Assembly (NCBI GenBank): GCA_002328495.1
Contig: DCUJ01000008.1
Span: 1-46,145 of the forward strand
DNA length: 46,145 nt
Reading direction: 5' to 3'
From: Sulfurospirillum sp. UBA2217
GTDB lineage: Bacteria > Campylobacterota > Campylobacteria > Campylobacterales > Sulfurospirillaceae
Part shown: positions 33,250 to 41,090 of the stretch, in pieces
How positions within the stretch are numbered: position 1 is the first letter of the stretch
Layout: each line of letters begins with the position of its first letter
Made by a program: the position numbers and the translations under genes
Notes under the pieces: model-generated
The model's input: only the letters and a program-made list of their open reading frames with translations
Databases searched by the model: none
What the model was told of the DNA's origin: nothing

Positions 33250-33778
33250 TCAACCCTCCCTCATAGAAGTCGCTCAGCTTGGGCGACTTGTGGGATTAAA
33301 AGGGGAGCTAAAGCTTCATCTTCACTGTGATTTCCCAGAGCAATTTAAAAAAGGCAAGGTGTTTCAAACGCATAAAGGCGAACGGCTTGAAGTGTTATCG
33401 TACAATATGACCAAAGGAGTTATCTCTTTTGTAGGTTATGCTGAGCGTGAAATTGCATCAAAATTAGTCAATACCTTTTTATACACAACCCCTGAAAATT
33501 CCATGCGTGATTGCGCCCTTAAAGAAGGTGAGTTTTTTTGGTTTGATATGATGGACGCACAGATTATGGATGAGGGCGTTTGTTTGGGGAGGGTCGATGA
33601 GATAGAACGTATTGCGGTTACAGACTACTTGGTGGTCAAAACCGATGATGTTTTTGTTGCCAAAGGACTTGCCAAACACTTCTATATTCCTTACATTGAG
33701 CGGTACATTCTTAGCTTTAATAAAGAGATGGGAGTGGTACAAACGCATGATGCTTTAGGAATTTTGGAAAATTCATAA
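33242..33778 (+). CDS. rimM: Ribosome maturation factor RimM
   Basis: A 178-residue protein with the RimM N domain (VAQLGRLVGLKGELKL at 9-24) and the PRC-barrel C domain (about 100-170, FFWFDMMDAQIMDE and YLVVKTDDVFVAKG). It helps mature the 3' head of 16S rRNA by binding S19. The ATG at 33242 overlaps the KH gene and the stop overlaps trmD (TAATG). Confidence 0.94.
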   Translation: MNNQPSLIEVAQLGRLVGLKGELKLHLHCDFPEQFKKGKVFQTHKGERLEVLSYNMTKGVISFVGYAEREIASKLVNTFLYTTPENSMRDCALKEGEFFWFDMMDAQIMDEGVCLGRVDEIERIAVTDYLVVKTDDVFVAKGLAKHFYIPYIERYILSFNKEMGVVQTHDALGILENS

Positions 33779-34488
33779 TGCATTTTTCGTATGTCACTTT
33801 ATTTGAAGGTTTAATTGCTTCCTATTTTGAAGATTCTATTTTAAAAAGAGCCATAGCCAAAGGCCTGTTACATGTAAGCTTTTTCAATCCTCGTGAGTTT
33901 ACGACCCATAAGCACGGAAAAGTGGATGATTATCAAGCCAGTGGCGGAGCTGGGCTTGTTTTCTTTCCTCAACCGTTGTTTGCTCTGTTGCGCTCTATTC
34001 AAAAAAAGTCTTCCAACGCGTATATTATTTTTCCAACACCCTCAGGAAAACCATTTACGCAAAATGATGCTAAACGTTTAGCAAAAAAAGAGCATATTGT
34101 GTTTGTTAGTGGGCGCTATGAGGGGATTGATGAGCGTGTCATTGAAACGTTTGCCGATGAGGTATTTTGTATCGGTGATTATGTACTTACCGGTGGAGAG
34201 CTTCCCAGTCTTGTGATGAGTGATGCCATTAGCCGCAATGTCAAGGGGGTTTTAGGAAATGAGGATTCGCTCAGTACGGAGAGTTTTGAACAACCTTTAT
34301 TGGAAGCACCGTGTTTTTCAAAACCACCCATTTATGAAAATAAATCAGTGCCCTCAGAGTTTTTAAAGGGAAATCACGCTAAAATCACAAGCTTAAAAAA
34401 TACAATGTCTGAATATAAGACCCAATACTTCAGGCCTGATCTGTTTTCTCGCTTTTGCGTGAAGCATTCGTATGACAAAAAAGGATAA
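33778..34488 (+). CDS. trmD: tRNA (guanine-37-N1)-methyltransferase TrmD
   Basis: A 236-residue SPOUT methyltransferase that makes m1G37 and so prevents frameshifting. Motifs seen are SGGAGLVFFPQPL, FVSGRYEGIDERV (the knot and S-adenosylmethionine region) and IGDYVLTGGELPSLVM. It starts within the rimM stop. Palindrome copy at 33868 encodes LHV. Confidence 0.97.
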   Translation: MHFSYVTLFEGLIASYFEDSILKRAIAKGLLHVSFFNPREFTTHKHGKVDDYQASGGAGLVFFPQPLFALLRSIQKKSSNAYIIFPTPSGKPFTQNDAKRLAKKEHIVFVSGRYEGIDERVIETFADEVFCIGDYVLTGGELPSLVMSDAISRNVKGVLGNEDSLSTESFEQPLLEAPCFSKPPIYENKSVPSEFLKGNHAKITSLKNTMSEYKTQYFRPDLFSRFCVKHSYDKKG

Positions 34489-34491
34489 TTG

Positions 34492-34848
34492 ATGAGAAAT
34501 AAGTATATTGAAGCTTTTGAAGCAGGACAGATTGCAACAAAAAATGTTCCTGAATTCAGAGCCGGTGACACTCTTAAAGTTGCTGTAAAAATTGTTGAAG
34601 GCGATAAACAACGTATTCAAAATTTTGAAGGTATTTGTATTGCACGACGTGGTACAGGCACAGGTGAGACCTTTATGGTGCGCAAAATTGGTGCAAACAG
34701 TGTAGGTGTTGAGAGAATCTTCCCTATCTATTCTGATAGTATTGATGAAATTGTGGTTCTTCGCCGTGGTCTTGTTAGACGTGCAAAACTCTTCTATCTT
34801 CGCGATAGACGTGGTAAAGCGGCTAAAATTAAAGAACTTAGAAAATAA
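34492..34848 (+). CDS. rplS: 50S ribosomal protein L19
   Basis: A 118-residue L19 with VPEFRAGDTLKVAVKI and the FEGICIARRGTGTGETFMVRK core. L19 sits at the 30S-50S interface. The ATG at 34492 is used, not the TTG one codon earlier, because L19 normally starts MRNKYIEAFE. Last gene of the ribosomal operon, followed by a terminator hairpin. Confidence 0.97.
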   Translation: MRNKYIEAFEAGQIATKNVPEFRAGDTLKVAVKIVEGDKQRIQNFEGICIARRGTGTGETFMVRKIGANSVGVERIFPIYSDSIDEIVVLRRGLVRRAKLFYLRDRRGKAAKIKELRK

Positions 34849-34857
34849 TTCTCTTTA

Positions 34858-34879
34858 AGCGGTGGCATAAGCTACCGCT
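34858..34879 (+). terminator. Terminator hairpin after rplS
   Basis: AGCGGTGGC (34858-34866) pairs with GCTACCGCT (34871-34879) over nine positions with one G-T pair, loop ATAA. The following CCTCTTGTCTT is only moderately T-rich. It probably ends most transcripts of the ffh-rplS operon. Confidence 0.6.
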
Positions 34880-34888
34880 CCTCTTGTC

Positions 34889-35749
34889 TTGAAAATTCAT
34901 AACGATTGTCTGGCATGTATTCAAAACCAAGCCTTAAGGGTATGTGATGTTTTACATGTAAGTCCTCTGCAACGTGAAGCCATCATAGCTTTAGCGCACC
35001 AACATATTAGCACCTTTGATGTTAACCTCACCCCTCCGCACAATGCCACACCCTTGTATGAAGCTATGGCTAAATATTTAGGTGTTGAAGATTTGTACGG
35101 TGAACTCAAATTCGCCTCTTCTCAAAAAGCAAAAACTTTTGTGCCTCTGTGCGAATTGCATATTCAAAAAAGTGTCTATCCTCTTTTAACCGCTACAAAA
35201 ACCGCTATTGCTGGCAATGTTATTGATTTGGCATCGGTCATGATGTATGATTTGGAAGAGGAGTTGGCTAAAATTTACGATATACCCTTTGCCATCGATG
35301 ATTTTCTAACCCTTGAAGCACGCTTGGAACAGACACAAACCTTGGTCTATTTGGCAGATAATGCAGGCGAAGAAATTTTTGATAAACTTTACATTCAAAC
35401 CATTCGCTCTCTTTTCCCTGCCATCGAGGTATACTATTTTGTAAGAGGTCGTCCTATTATTAATGACCTTACATGTAAAGATGCATTAGCTTCAAACATG
35501 CAAGAGGTTGCGACCATTATTGATAGTGGAGTGCCTACTCCTGGGCTGGCGATGGAGTTGATGTCCCCTTTTGCATTGGCATTATTTAAAAAAGCAGAGT
35601 GCATCATCGCTAAAGGGATGGGGAATTATGAATGTTTGGGAGAGGTAGAAAATCTACCCATCTTCTTTTTACTTAAAGTTAAATGTTCTGTCGTTGCCAA
35701 TGCCATTGGCGCAAAATTAGGTGATATTATTTGTAAAAAAGGGGTATAA
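34889..35749 (+). CDS. DUF89/ARMT1-family damage-control phosphatase-like protein
   Basis: A 286-residue protein of the DUF89 family. It starts with the cysteine motif CLACIQNQALRVCDV (residues 7-21), has the metal-site-like YLADNAGEEIFDKLYIQ (about 149-165) and ends in GMGNYECLGEV and FLLKVKCSVVANAIGA. Relatives are metal-dependent phosphatases that remove harmful sugar or cofactor phosphates; the substrate here is unknown. It uses a TTG start after the rplS terminator. A decayed second copy of its C-terminus lies at 37770-37902. Two palindrome copies fall inside (34952, 35469). Confidence 0.75.
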   Translation: MKIHNDCLACIQNQALRVCDVLHVSPLQREAIIALAHQHISTFDVNLTPPHNATPLYEAMAKYLGVEDLYGELKFASSQKAKTFVPLCELHIQKSVYPLLTATKTAIAGNVIDLASVMMYDLEEELAKIYDIPFAIDDFLTLEARLEQTQTLVYLADNAGEEIFDKLYIQTIRSLFPAIEVYYFVRGRPIINDLTCKDALASNMQEVATIIDSGVPTPGLAMELMSPFALALFKKAECIIAKGMGNYECLGEVENLPIFFLLKVKCSVVANAIGAKLGDIICKKGV

Positions 35750-35750
35750 T
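35745..35750 (+). promoter_or_regulatory. -10 box for the REC-PAS-EAL gene
   Basis: TATAAT overlaps the stop codon of the DUF89 gene. The expected start is near 35757, inside the 18-base palindrome that also carries the ribosome-binding site. No clear -35 box is seen. Confidence 0.5.
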
Positions 35751-35752
35751 AC

Positions 35753-35770
35753 CTCCTTACATGTAAGGAG
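35753..35770 (+). promoter_or_regulatory. 18-base palindrome holding the Shine-Dalgarno site
   Basis: CTCCTTACATGTAAGGAG is perfectly self-complementary and contains the iterated word TTACATGTAA. Its right end AAGGAG is the ribosome-binding site of the gene starting at GTG 35776. As DNA it could be a regulator site; as RNA two copies could pair, or one could fold with a very tight loop. Confidence 0.6.
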
Positions 35771-35775
35771 AATAG

Positions 35776-37734
35776 GTGGCATTGGAACAAGCATTGACAC
35801 TTTTATATGTTGAAGATGATGCCTCCGTCCGTGAAGCAACATTGCCATTGTTGGACCATTTTTTTCATACGATTTTGATTGGTATTGATGGTGAAGATGG
35901 TTTTGAAAAATATCTTCTCCATAAAGAACATATTGATCTCATTATCACCGATATTACGATGCCAAGACGCAATGGTGTTGAGATGATAAATATGATTCGT
36001 AAAACAAATCTTGAGATTCCCATACTAGTCATATCGGCACATACAGAATTTCACTATTTTATTCAAACGATTGATGCGGGGGTTGATGGTTACTTACTCA
36101 AACCCTTAAAATCTGAACAATTCCTTAAAACGCTTTCCAAATGTATTAAAAAAATTCATCTTCACAAAGAACACGTACGCGTACTTACCCATCTTAAAGA
36201 GTATGAAAACATTACCGATAAAAGCTCCATTATTTCAAGAACAAATTCGCGTGGTATTATTACCTACGTGAATGAGAAATTTTGTGAAATTTCAGGCTAT
36301 AAGGTAGAGGAGTTGGTCGGGAAAGCACACAATATTATCCGCCATCCTGATATGCCAAAAGCCATGTTTAAAGAGATGTGGGAGTGCATCAAAGAGAGAA
36401 AAGAAACATGGCAAGGTGTCGTAAAAAATCGTGCTAAAAATGGGGATGCTTACTATGTGAAAACAACCATTCAGCCTATTTTAAATGCAAAAGGAGAGGT
36501 TGTAGAGTACATTGCGTTACGCCATGATATCACAGCAGTTATGAGCGACAAAAAACAACTCTTTGATTTTCTTGAATCCAATAAGCTTTCCGTACTTATT
36601 TTGGTTCAGATTGAAGAGTATGATACCCTTGAAAAATTTTATGATAAAAGTAATGTTGAAAAAATACAAAATGCTTTTGGTTCCACACTTTTATATCTGA
36701 TGCCTAATTATTGGGGGTTTCAGCGTGTGTATACCCTTGAAAATGGCTTGTATGCCTTTGCGATAGATAGGCGAAGTTGTCGTGCGACGCAAGAAGAAAT
36801 TGAAGAAGTTTTAGAAAAATTTCTCACCAATGTGAGGGAGCACAGTGTCAAAATTGATACCATTGAGTATGATATTTCCGTGGTATGCAGTTACACATAC
36901 GGGGTTTTTAAGATTTTTGAAGATGCTAAAATTGGCATTGAAAATGCCCTCAAAGAGAAAAAAGCTATTGTCTATGCGGATGGCTTGTCAGGGCTTGAAT
37001 ATGAAAATGCTCTTCATAATATTGAGACTATTAATACCATTAAAGTAGCCCTTGATTCTCAAAACATTATCTCTTATTTTCAGCCGATTGTGAACAATCA
37101 AACCCTTAAAGTTGAAAAATATGAATCCCTAGTGCGTTTGATTGATGCAAAGGGAAAAATTCTCTCTCCATACTATTTTTTAGACATTGCTAAGAAAGGG
37201 CGCTATTATACACGCATCACGAAAATAGTGCTGGACAACTCGTTTGAAGTGCTCCGAAAAACGGATAAAGAAATCTCCATTAACCTCTCGATGATGGATA
37301 TTGAACGAGATGATATTCGTACTTATTTGTATAATTTGTTGGATACGTATGCTTCTATGGCATCGCGTGTGGTGTTGGAATTATTGGAATCTGACGACGT
37401 CAAAGATTTTAATGCTGTTTTATTGTTTATAGAGACGGTGAAAAAAAGAGGTGTGAAAATTGCCATCGATGATTTTGGAACAGGTTATTCTAATTTTGAA
37501 CGCCTTTTAATGTATCAACCCGATATTCTCAAGATTGACGGAAGCCTGATTAAGCATCTTCAAACGAATCCAAACAATCGTAATATCGTTGAAACCATTG
37601 TGATGTTTGCACAAAAACAAGGCATGAAAACTGTGGCTGAATTTGTTGAAAATGAGATTATTTTTAATCTTGTGAAAGCTTTGGAAATAGATTATTCACA
37701 AGGCTATGCGTTTGGGAAACCAGAACTCTTTTAA
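35776..37734 (+). CDS. REC-PAS-degenerate GGDEF-EAL c-di-GMP signalling protein
   Basis: A 652-residue regulator. The receiver domain (1-125) has acidic pocket EDD (13-15), phospho-acceptor D59 in LIITDITM, and the KP pair at about 108-109. The PAS domain (about 150-270) is of the Aer-like type (ISGYKVEELVGKAHNIIRHPDM). A GGDEF-like fold (about 275-425) lacks GGDEF, reading YTLENGLYAF. The EAL domain (about 430-652) keeps ESLVRL, ELLE, IDDFGTGYSN, KIDGSLI and the final QGYAFGKP, so phosphodiesterase activity on c-di-GMP is likely. No partner kinase is adjacent. GTG start. Confidence 0.87.
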   Translation: MALEQALTLLYVEDDASVREATLPLLDHFFHTILIGIDGEDGFEKYLLHKEHIDLIITDITMPRRNGVEMINMIRKTNLEIPILVISAHTEFHYFIQTIDAGVDGYLLKPLKSEQFLKTLSKCIKKIHLHKEHVRVLTHLKEYENITDKSSIISRTNSRGIITYVNEKFCEISGYKVEELVGKAHNIIRHPDMPKAMFKEMWECIKERKETWQGVVKNRAKNGDAYYVKTTIQPILNAKGEVVEYIALRHDITAVMSDKKQLFDFLESNKLSVLILVQIEEYDTLEKFYDKSNVEKIQNAFGSTLLYLMPNYWGFQRVYTLENGLYAFAIDRRSCRATQEEIEEVLEKFLTNVREHSVKIDTIEYDISVVCSYTYGVFKIFEDAKIGIENALKEKKAIVYADGLSGLEYENALHNIETINTIKVALDSQNIISYFQPIVNNQTLKVEKYESLVRLIDAKGKILSPYYFLDIAKKGRYYTRITKIVLDNSFEVLRKTDKEISINLSMMDIERDDIRTYLYNLLDTYASMASRVVLELLESDDVKDFNAVLLFIETVKKRGVKIAIDDFGTGYSNFERLLMYQPDILKIDGSLIKHLQTNPNNRNIVETIVMFAQKQGMKTVAEFVENEIIFNLVKALEIDYSQGYAFGKPELF

Positions 37735-37769
37735 AGGCTTAGATACGCATCGCTTAAATGTACAATTCC

Positions 37770-37902
37770 TTGTGAGATATCGTTTAGGGTTGAGTGTTTG
37801 GCTGAAATACCTATTTTCTTCCTTTTTAAAGTGAAATGCAATGTGGTCGCCCAAGCGGTGGGTGCACAACTGGGTGACATCGTCTGTAAAAAAGGAGATT
37901 AA
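37770..37902 (+). pseudogene. Decayed C-terminal fragment of a second DUF89 gene
   Basis: Bases 37810-37899 translate without a start codon to PIFFLFKVKCNVVAQAVGAQ and then LGDIVCKKGD, followed by TAA. The end of the intact DUF89 protein reads PIFFLLKVKCSVVANAIGAK and then LGDIICKKGV, so about three quarters of the residues agree. Upstream ECLAEI matches ECLGEV, and AT-rich fragments resemble the parent back to about 37770 with small deletions. Many third positions differ, so this is an old paralogue that diverged as a working gene and then lost most of its length. Confidence 0.8.
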
Positions 37903-37907
37903 AAAAT

Positions 37908-38825
37908 TTATTCTTCAAAATAGTCACTATCGATACGCTTAATTTCATAAGTGGTTCTTGTTGAAATACCAATGTTGTAATCAATCATAACTTTTGCTAA
38001 TGTTTTACCGTCAATTAAAACAATTCTGACATTTCTAGCCTTTTCAGCACTTTCTAATGCAGGTTTTGTAAATTCAGAAGTAGTAATGAAAATACCTTTT
38101 CTAGCCCCTTTTAAATCTAGGGAACCTATAAAATCTCTAATTTCCCGATCTGGTACATTTCCTTCCCATTTTTTGGCTTGAATATAAATAGATTCTAACC
38201 CTAATTTATCTTCGTAGATAATGCCATCAATACCACCATCGCCACTTTTCCCAACAACCATACCTCGCCCATGAATACCACCATAGCCTATTTTTAGAAG
38301 TACATCAACAACAATCTTTTCAAAAAAATAGGGTGTTATGTTTTTTAACTGAACAAGCAATTCATCAGCAAGCGAATCTATAATTTTCGTATGAGTTTTT
38401 GAAATAATTTCTTCAGGATTGTCAAGGAAGTCATTATCATGTTTTTCTAAATCTTCGGAAGCACTATTATTACTTAGTTTGTCAGATGCAATAAATTCTT
38501 GGATTTCTTCGTATCTTTTTAAAAGTTTAATATTGATTTTTGGAGGACATTCTTTTAATAAAGATTGTCCTCGTTCAGTGATTTTATAAATTCCTCTTGA
38601 CACATTTTCTAAAATTTTAGCTTTCCTAAGATATGTCACTGCCCAGAGTGCATTTGAATGATACCTTGCTATTGAATTTGAGGCTGTTCTTTCTGCCTTC
38701 TCTTCTTCCGTTAAATCAAATTTTTGTGCAATAAAATCTTTAACTTCCTCAGCACTCTTTTCTTGAGCACCACTCATAAATTCTAAAATAGGTAACATCA
38801 TGCTTTGAAAATCAGGAACAGCCAT
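37908..38825 (-). CDS. mrr: Mrr-type restriction endonuclease
   Basis: A 305-residue Mrr protein. The N-terminal Mrr_N winged helix (about 8-95) precedes a variable linker (110-145) and a PD-(D/E)XK nuclease with GDGGIDG (195-201, D200), and YIQAKKW (214-220; Q216, K218). Mrr enzymes cut methylated DNA (type IV) or, in some cases, work with unknown partners. No methylase gene is beside it. It is visibly more AT-rich than its neighbours, lies next to a decayed gene and has no iterated palindrome, all consistent with acquisition by transfer. Confidence 0.87.
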   Translation of the reverse strand: MAVPDFQSMMLPILEFMSGAQEKSAEEVKDFIAQKFDLTEEEKAERTASNSIARYHSNALWAVTYLRKAKILENVSRGIYKITERGQSLLKECPPKINIKLLKRYEEIQEFIASDKLSNNSASEDLEKHDNDFLDNPEEIISKTHTKIIDSLADELLVQLKNITPYFFEKIVVDVLLKIGYGGIHGRGMVVGKSGDGGIDGIIYEDKLGLESIYIQAKKWEGNVPDREIRDFIGSLDLKGARKGIFITTSEFTKPALESAEKARNVRIVLIDGKTLAKVMIDYNIGISTRTTYEIKRIDSDYFEE

Positions 38826-38882
38826 ATTAAGCCTTTAAGGGATATTTAGTTATTTATATTGGCAAATATATCATACAAAGTT

Positions 38883-40043
38883 TTAAAGTTCTTGATACGC
38901 TTCAAAAAGTTTTTTAACCCCTTCTTCTATCTGTGTTAGGCTTGAGTTTGTGTAGTTTAGTCGTCCAAAAGAGCTAACACGTTTATCGGCAAAGAATACG
39001 CTTCCAGGGACAAACGCCACCCCTTTTTCAATCGCTTTATCAAAAAATTTCATGCTATCATTGCACTTTTTAAAATTAACCCAAATAAACATACCGCCCT
39101 CGGGGACGATAAACTCAATGCTATCACCAAAAAGCTCCTGCAAAGCTTTAACCATCGCATCACGTTTGGGGCGGTATGCTTGAATCAAGGTTTTGGTGTG
39201 TTCTTGCAACTCACCATTTTGCATCATGCTCGCACAGATATGTTGGAAAAACTTCGAGTTTTGTAGATCGGTACTCTCTTTAGAAAGTGTCAATGCACTG
39301 ATGATTTCTTGGGGTGCCCTCATCCAGCCGATGCGAAAATCAGGTGCCAAAGTTTTTGAAAACGTTCCAAGTGCAATGGTAAGCTCTGGGAGCAAATCCG
39401 CAAAGGCTGTGCTTTGTACACCATCGTAACGGAGTGCTTCATAAGGGCTGTCTTCTAGTAAAATGACATGATACTTTTTCGCCAAACGAACCACTTCTTG
39501 ACGATTTTCGAGTGTGTAAGAGTAGCCAGTCGGGTTTTGAAAAATAGGAATGGTATAAAAAAACTTAGGCGAATGCTCTTGAAACAACGTTTCCAAAACT
39601 TCAGTATCCACACCTTTTGTGCTAAGTGGTACGGCTTTAATGGTGGCATTGTACATGTGAAAAAGTCCAAGGGCGGCGAGGTAACTAGGGTCTTCTACGA
39701 CGATACAATCTCCTTCGTCCAAAAAGGTTTTACAGACCAAATCCAGTCCTTGTTGCGAACCGTTGGTGAGCATGATGTGCGTTGAGGGGGTAGTGGCATA
39801 TTTTTTGGCAATTTCAACTTTGAGCGCTTCAACCCCTGAGGCATTGCTGTATTGAAACAAACGGTTGTCGTAATCTTCAAAGAGCCTTTTAGCGTGTTTT
39901 TCAATCTTCTCTTTTGGAAAAAGTGCCGCATCGGGAAGTCCTCCTGCAAAAGAGATAATCTCATTTTGAGCGGTCAAATCTAAAATGGTGCGTGTAAAGG
40001 AACGTGATGCGGTGGTGATGCGTTTGGCAAATTTGGTTTGCAT
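38883..40043 (-). CDS. PLP-dependent aminotransferase, class I (2-aminoadipate/LysN-like)
   Basis: A 386-residue fold type I aminotransferase. Visible motifs are EIISFAGGLPDAALFP (27-42), the Schiff-base lysine in LGTFSKTLAPDFRIGWM, and FQNPTGYSYT. This is the Aro8/LysN/MocR-domain group that transaminates aromatic, branched or 2-aminoadipate substrates; the substrate cannot be told. ATG 40043 is chosen because MQTKFAKR is a natural start; an open frame continues upstream for 61 codons but would cross the promoter region shared with the AraC gene. Confidence 0.85.
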   Translation of the reverse strand: MQTKFAKRITTASRSFTRTILDLTAQNEIISFAGGLPDAALFPKEKIEKHAKRLFEDYDNRLFQYSNASGVEALKVEIAKKYATTPSTHIMLTNGSQQGLDLVCKTFLDEGDCIVVEDPSYLAALGLFHMYNATIKAVPLSTKGVDTEVLETLFQEHSPKFFYTIPIFQNPTGYSYTLENRQEVVRLAKKYHVILLEDSPYEALRYDGVQSTAFADLLPELTIALGTFSKTLAPDFRIGWMRAPQEIISALTLSKESTDLQNSKFFQHICASMMQNGELQEHTKTLIQAYRPKRDAMVKALQELFGDSIEFIVPEGGMFIWVNFKKCNDSMKFFDKAIEKGVAFVPGSVFFADKRVSSFGRLNYTNSSLTQIEEGVKKLFEAYQEL

Positions 40044-40069
40044 GATAGACCTTTGTAAAAATTTGAAAT

Positions 40070-40075
40070 ATTGTA
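40070..40075 (-). promoter_or_regulatory. Candidate -10 box of the aminotransferase gene
   Basis: On the minus strand the box reads TACAAT. It lies 27 bases before the aminotransferase ATG. The palindrome TTGCATGCAA (40083-40092) lies just upstream, within the -20 region. Confidence 0.35.
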
Positions 40076-40082
40076 GTGTAAG

Positions 40083-40092
40083 TTGCATGCAA
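40083..40092. promoter_or_regulatory. TTGCATGCAA palindrome in the divergent promoter region
   Basis: A perfect ten-base palindrome in the 102-base gap between the divergent aminotransferase and AraC-type genes. It differs from the iterated TTACATGTAA at two positions. It is a candidate operator for the adjacent regulator, though AraC proteins more often bind direct repeats. Confidence 0.35.
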
Positions 40093-40130
40093 AGCGTTAG
40101 CAAAAAAGAGGGGATATCTTTGTCCATTTG

Positions 40131-40139
40131 TGCTATAAT
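40131..40139 (+). promoter_or_regulatory. Extended -10 promoter of the AraC/GyrI gene
   Basis: TGCTATAAT is a perfect extended -10 element (TGN-TATAAT). Only six T separate it from the ATG at 40146, so the expected transcription start falls on the start codon itself. That makes a leaderless mRNA likely. Confidence 0.6.
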
Positions 40140-40145
40140 TTTTTT

Positions 40146-41009
40146 ATGAAGCATAAAAAAATCACACGCAATGACCATCAAGAGCGCATCAATGAGGTAC
40201 TTTTCCAGATTCATCTGGATATGCAACGCAACTTTAGTGTGGAAGCGTTAGCCTTACATGTAGCGATGTCACCTTTTCATTTCAACCGTGTTTTTAAAGA
40301 AATCGTAGGCGAGAGTGTGCATGCTTACTTGAAACGTGTGAAACTAGAACATGCCGCCAATCTTTTATTGTTTAACCCTCAAGCCACCATTACGCATTGC
40401 ATGAATGAGATAGGTTTTAGCTCCAATGCCTCCTTTACGCAAGCCTTTAAAGAGCGTTTTGGTGTTACGCCCACCAAATGGCGTGAAATCGACCGAGCGA
40501 ATGAAAAAGCGGTTTTGGTTTTTTTGAATAAACCTTTACATGTAAGCATTCGCACCATGCCTTCTTTTGATGTAGCGTATGTGAGGCATAAGGGGTATGA
40601 CCGTAGCATCAAGATGGCGTGGCTCAAACTTCAGGATTTTGCGTTGCGTCAGGGCATTGACTTTGCCTCATGTGCGATGATAGGGCTTCACCACAGTAAC
40701 CCTCGTTTTGTTGATGCCTTGGCATGTCATTATGTGGCATGTTTAGAGCTACCTCTGGGAAAAAAGTTTTACCGCAGTGGAGAGGTGGGTGTGATGAAGA
40801 TTCCTGAAACCTTTTGTGCGGTTTTTACCCTAGAAGGGGTGTATGGGGATCTTAAAAAGTACATGGACGTTATCTATCACCATTGGCTGCCCAAGAGTCC
40901 TTATGAAAAAAGAGCCCTTCCTTCCTTTGCCATTTATCATAAAAACCATTTTCTTGAAGCAGATGAACATTTTATTTTGGACTTTTGCATTCCAGTACGA
41001 TTTAAATAG
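40146..41009 (+). CDS. AraC-family regulator with GyrI-like effector domain
   Basis: A 287-residue regulator of the Rob/SoxS-like layout. The AraC double helix-turn-helix comes first (about 12-115, with SPFHFNRVFKE and IGFSSNASFTQAFKERFGVTPTKW), then a GyrI/BmrR-like ligand domain (about 130-287, starting VSIRTMPSFDVAYVRHKGYD). Such proteins sense small, often aromatic or cationic molecules. The ATG at 40146 is set by the promoter and by the conserved RINEVL start. It diverges from an aminotransferase gene, a likely target. No Shine-Dalgarno site is present. Confidence 0.87.
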   Translation: MKHKKITRNDHQERINEVLFQIHLDMQRNFSVEALALHVAMSPFHFNRVFKEIVGESVHAYLKRVKLEHAANLLLFNPQATITHCMNEIGFSSNASFTQAFKERFGVTPTKWREIDRANEKAVLVFLNKPLHVSIRTMPSFDVAYVRHKGYDRSIKMAWLKLQDFALRQGIDFASCAMIGLHHSNPRFVDALACHYVACLELPLGKKFYRSGEVGVMKIPETFCAVFTLEGVYGDLKKYMDVIYHHWLPKSPYEKRALPSFAIYHKNHFLEADEHFILDFCIPVRFK

Positions 41010-41090
41010 ATATTTTTATTAATCATGCACTTTAAGGAATAGGAAAAGAAAGCATCGTTACAATAAGAAAAAATTATAGGAGTGTAGTCT

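Noticed and set aside
37810..37902. A functional small gene for the 30-residue DUF89-like tail
   Set aside because: There is no start codon or ribosome-binding site in frame, and the similarity breaks up upstream with deletions; treated as a pseudogene.
40044..40226. 61-codon N-terminal extension of the class I aminotransferase
   Set aside because: It would overlap the AraC promoter and coding start and adds residues foreign to the family.
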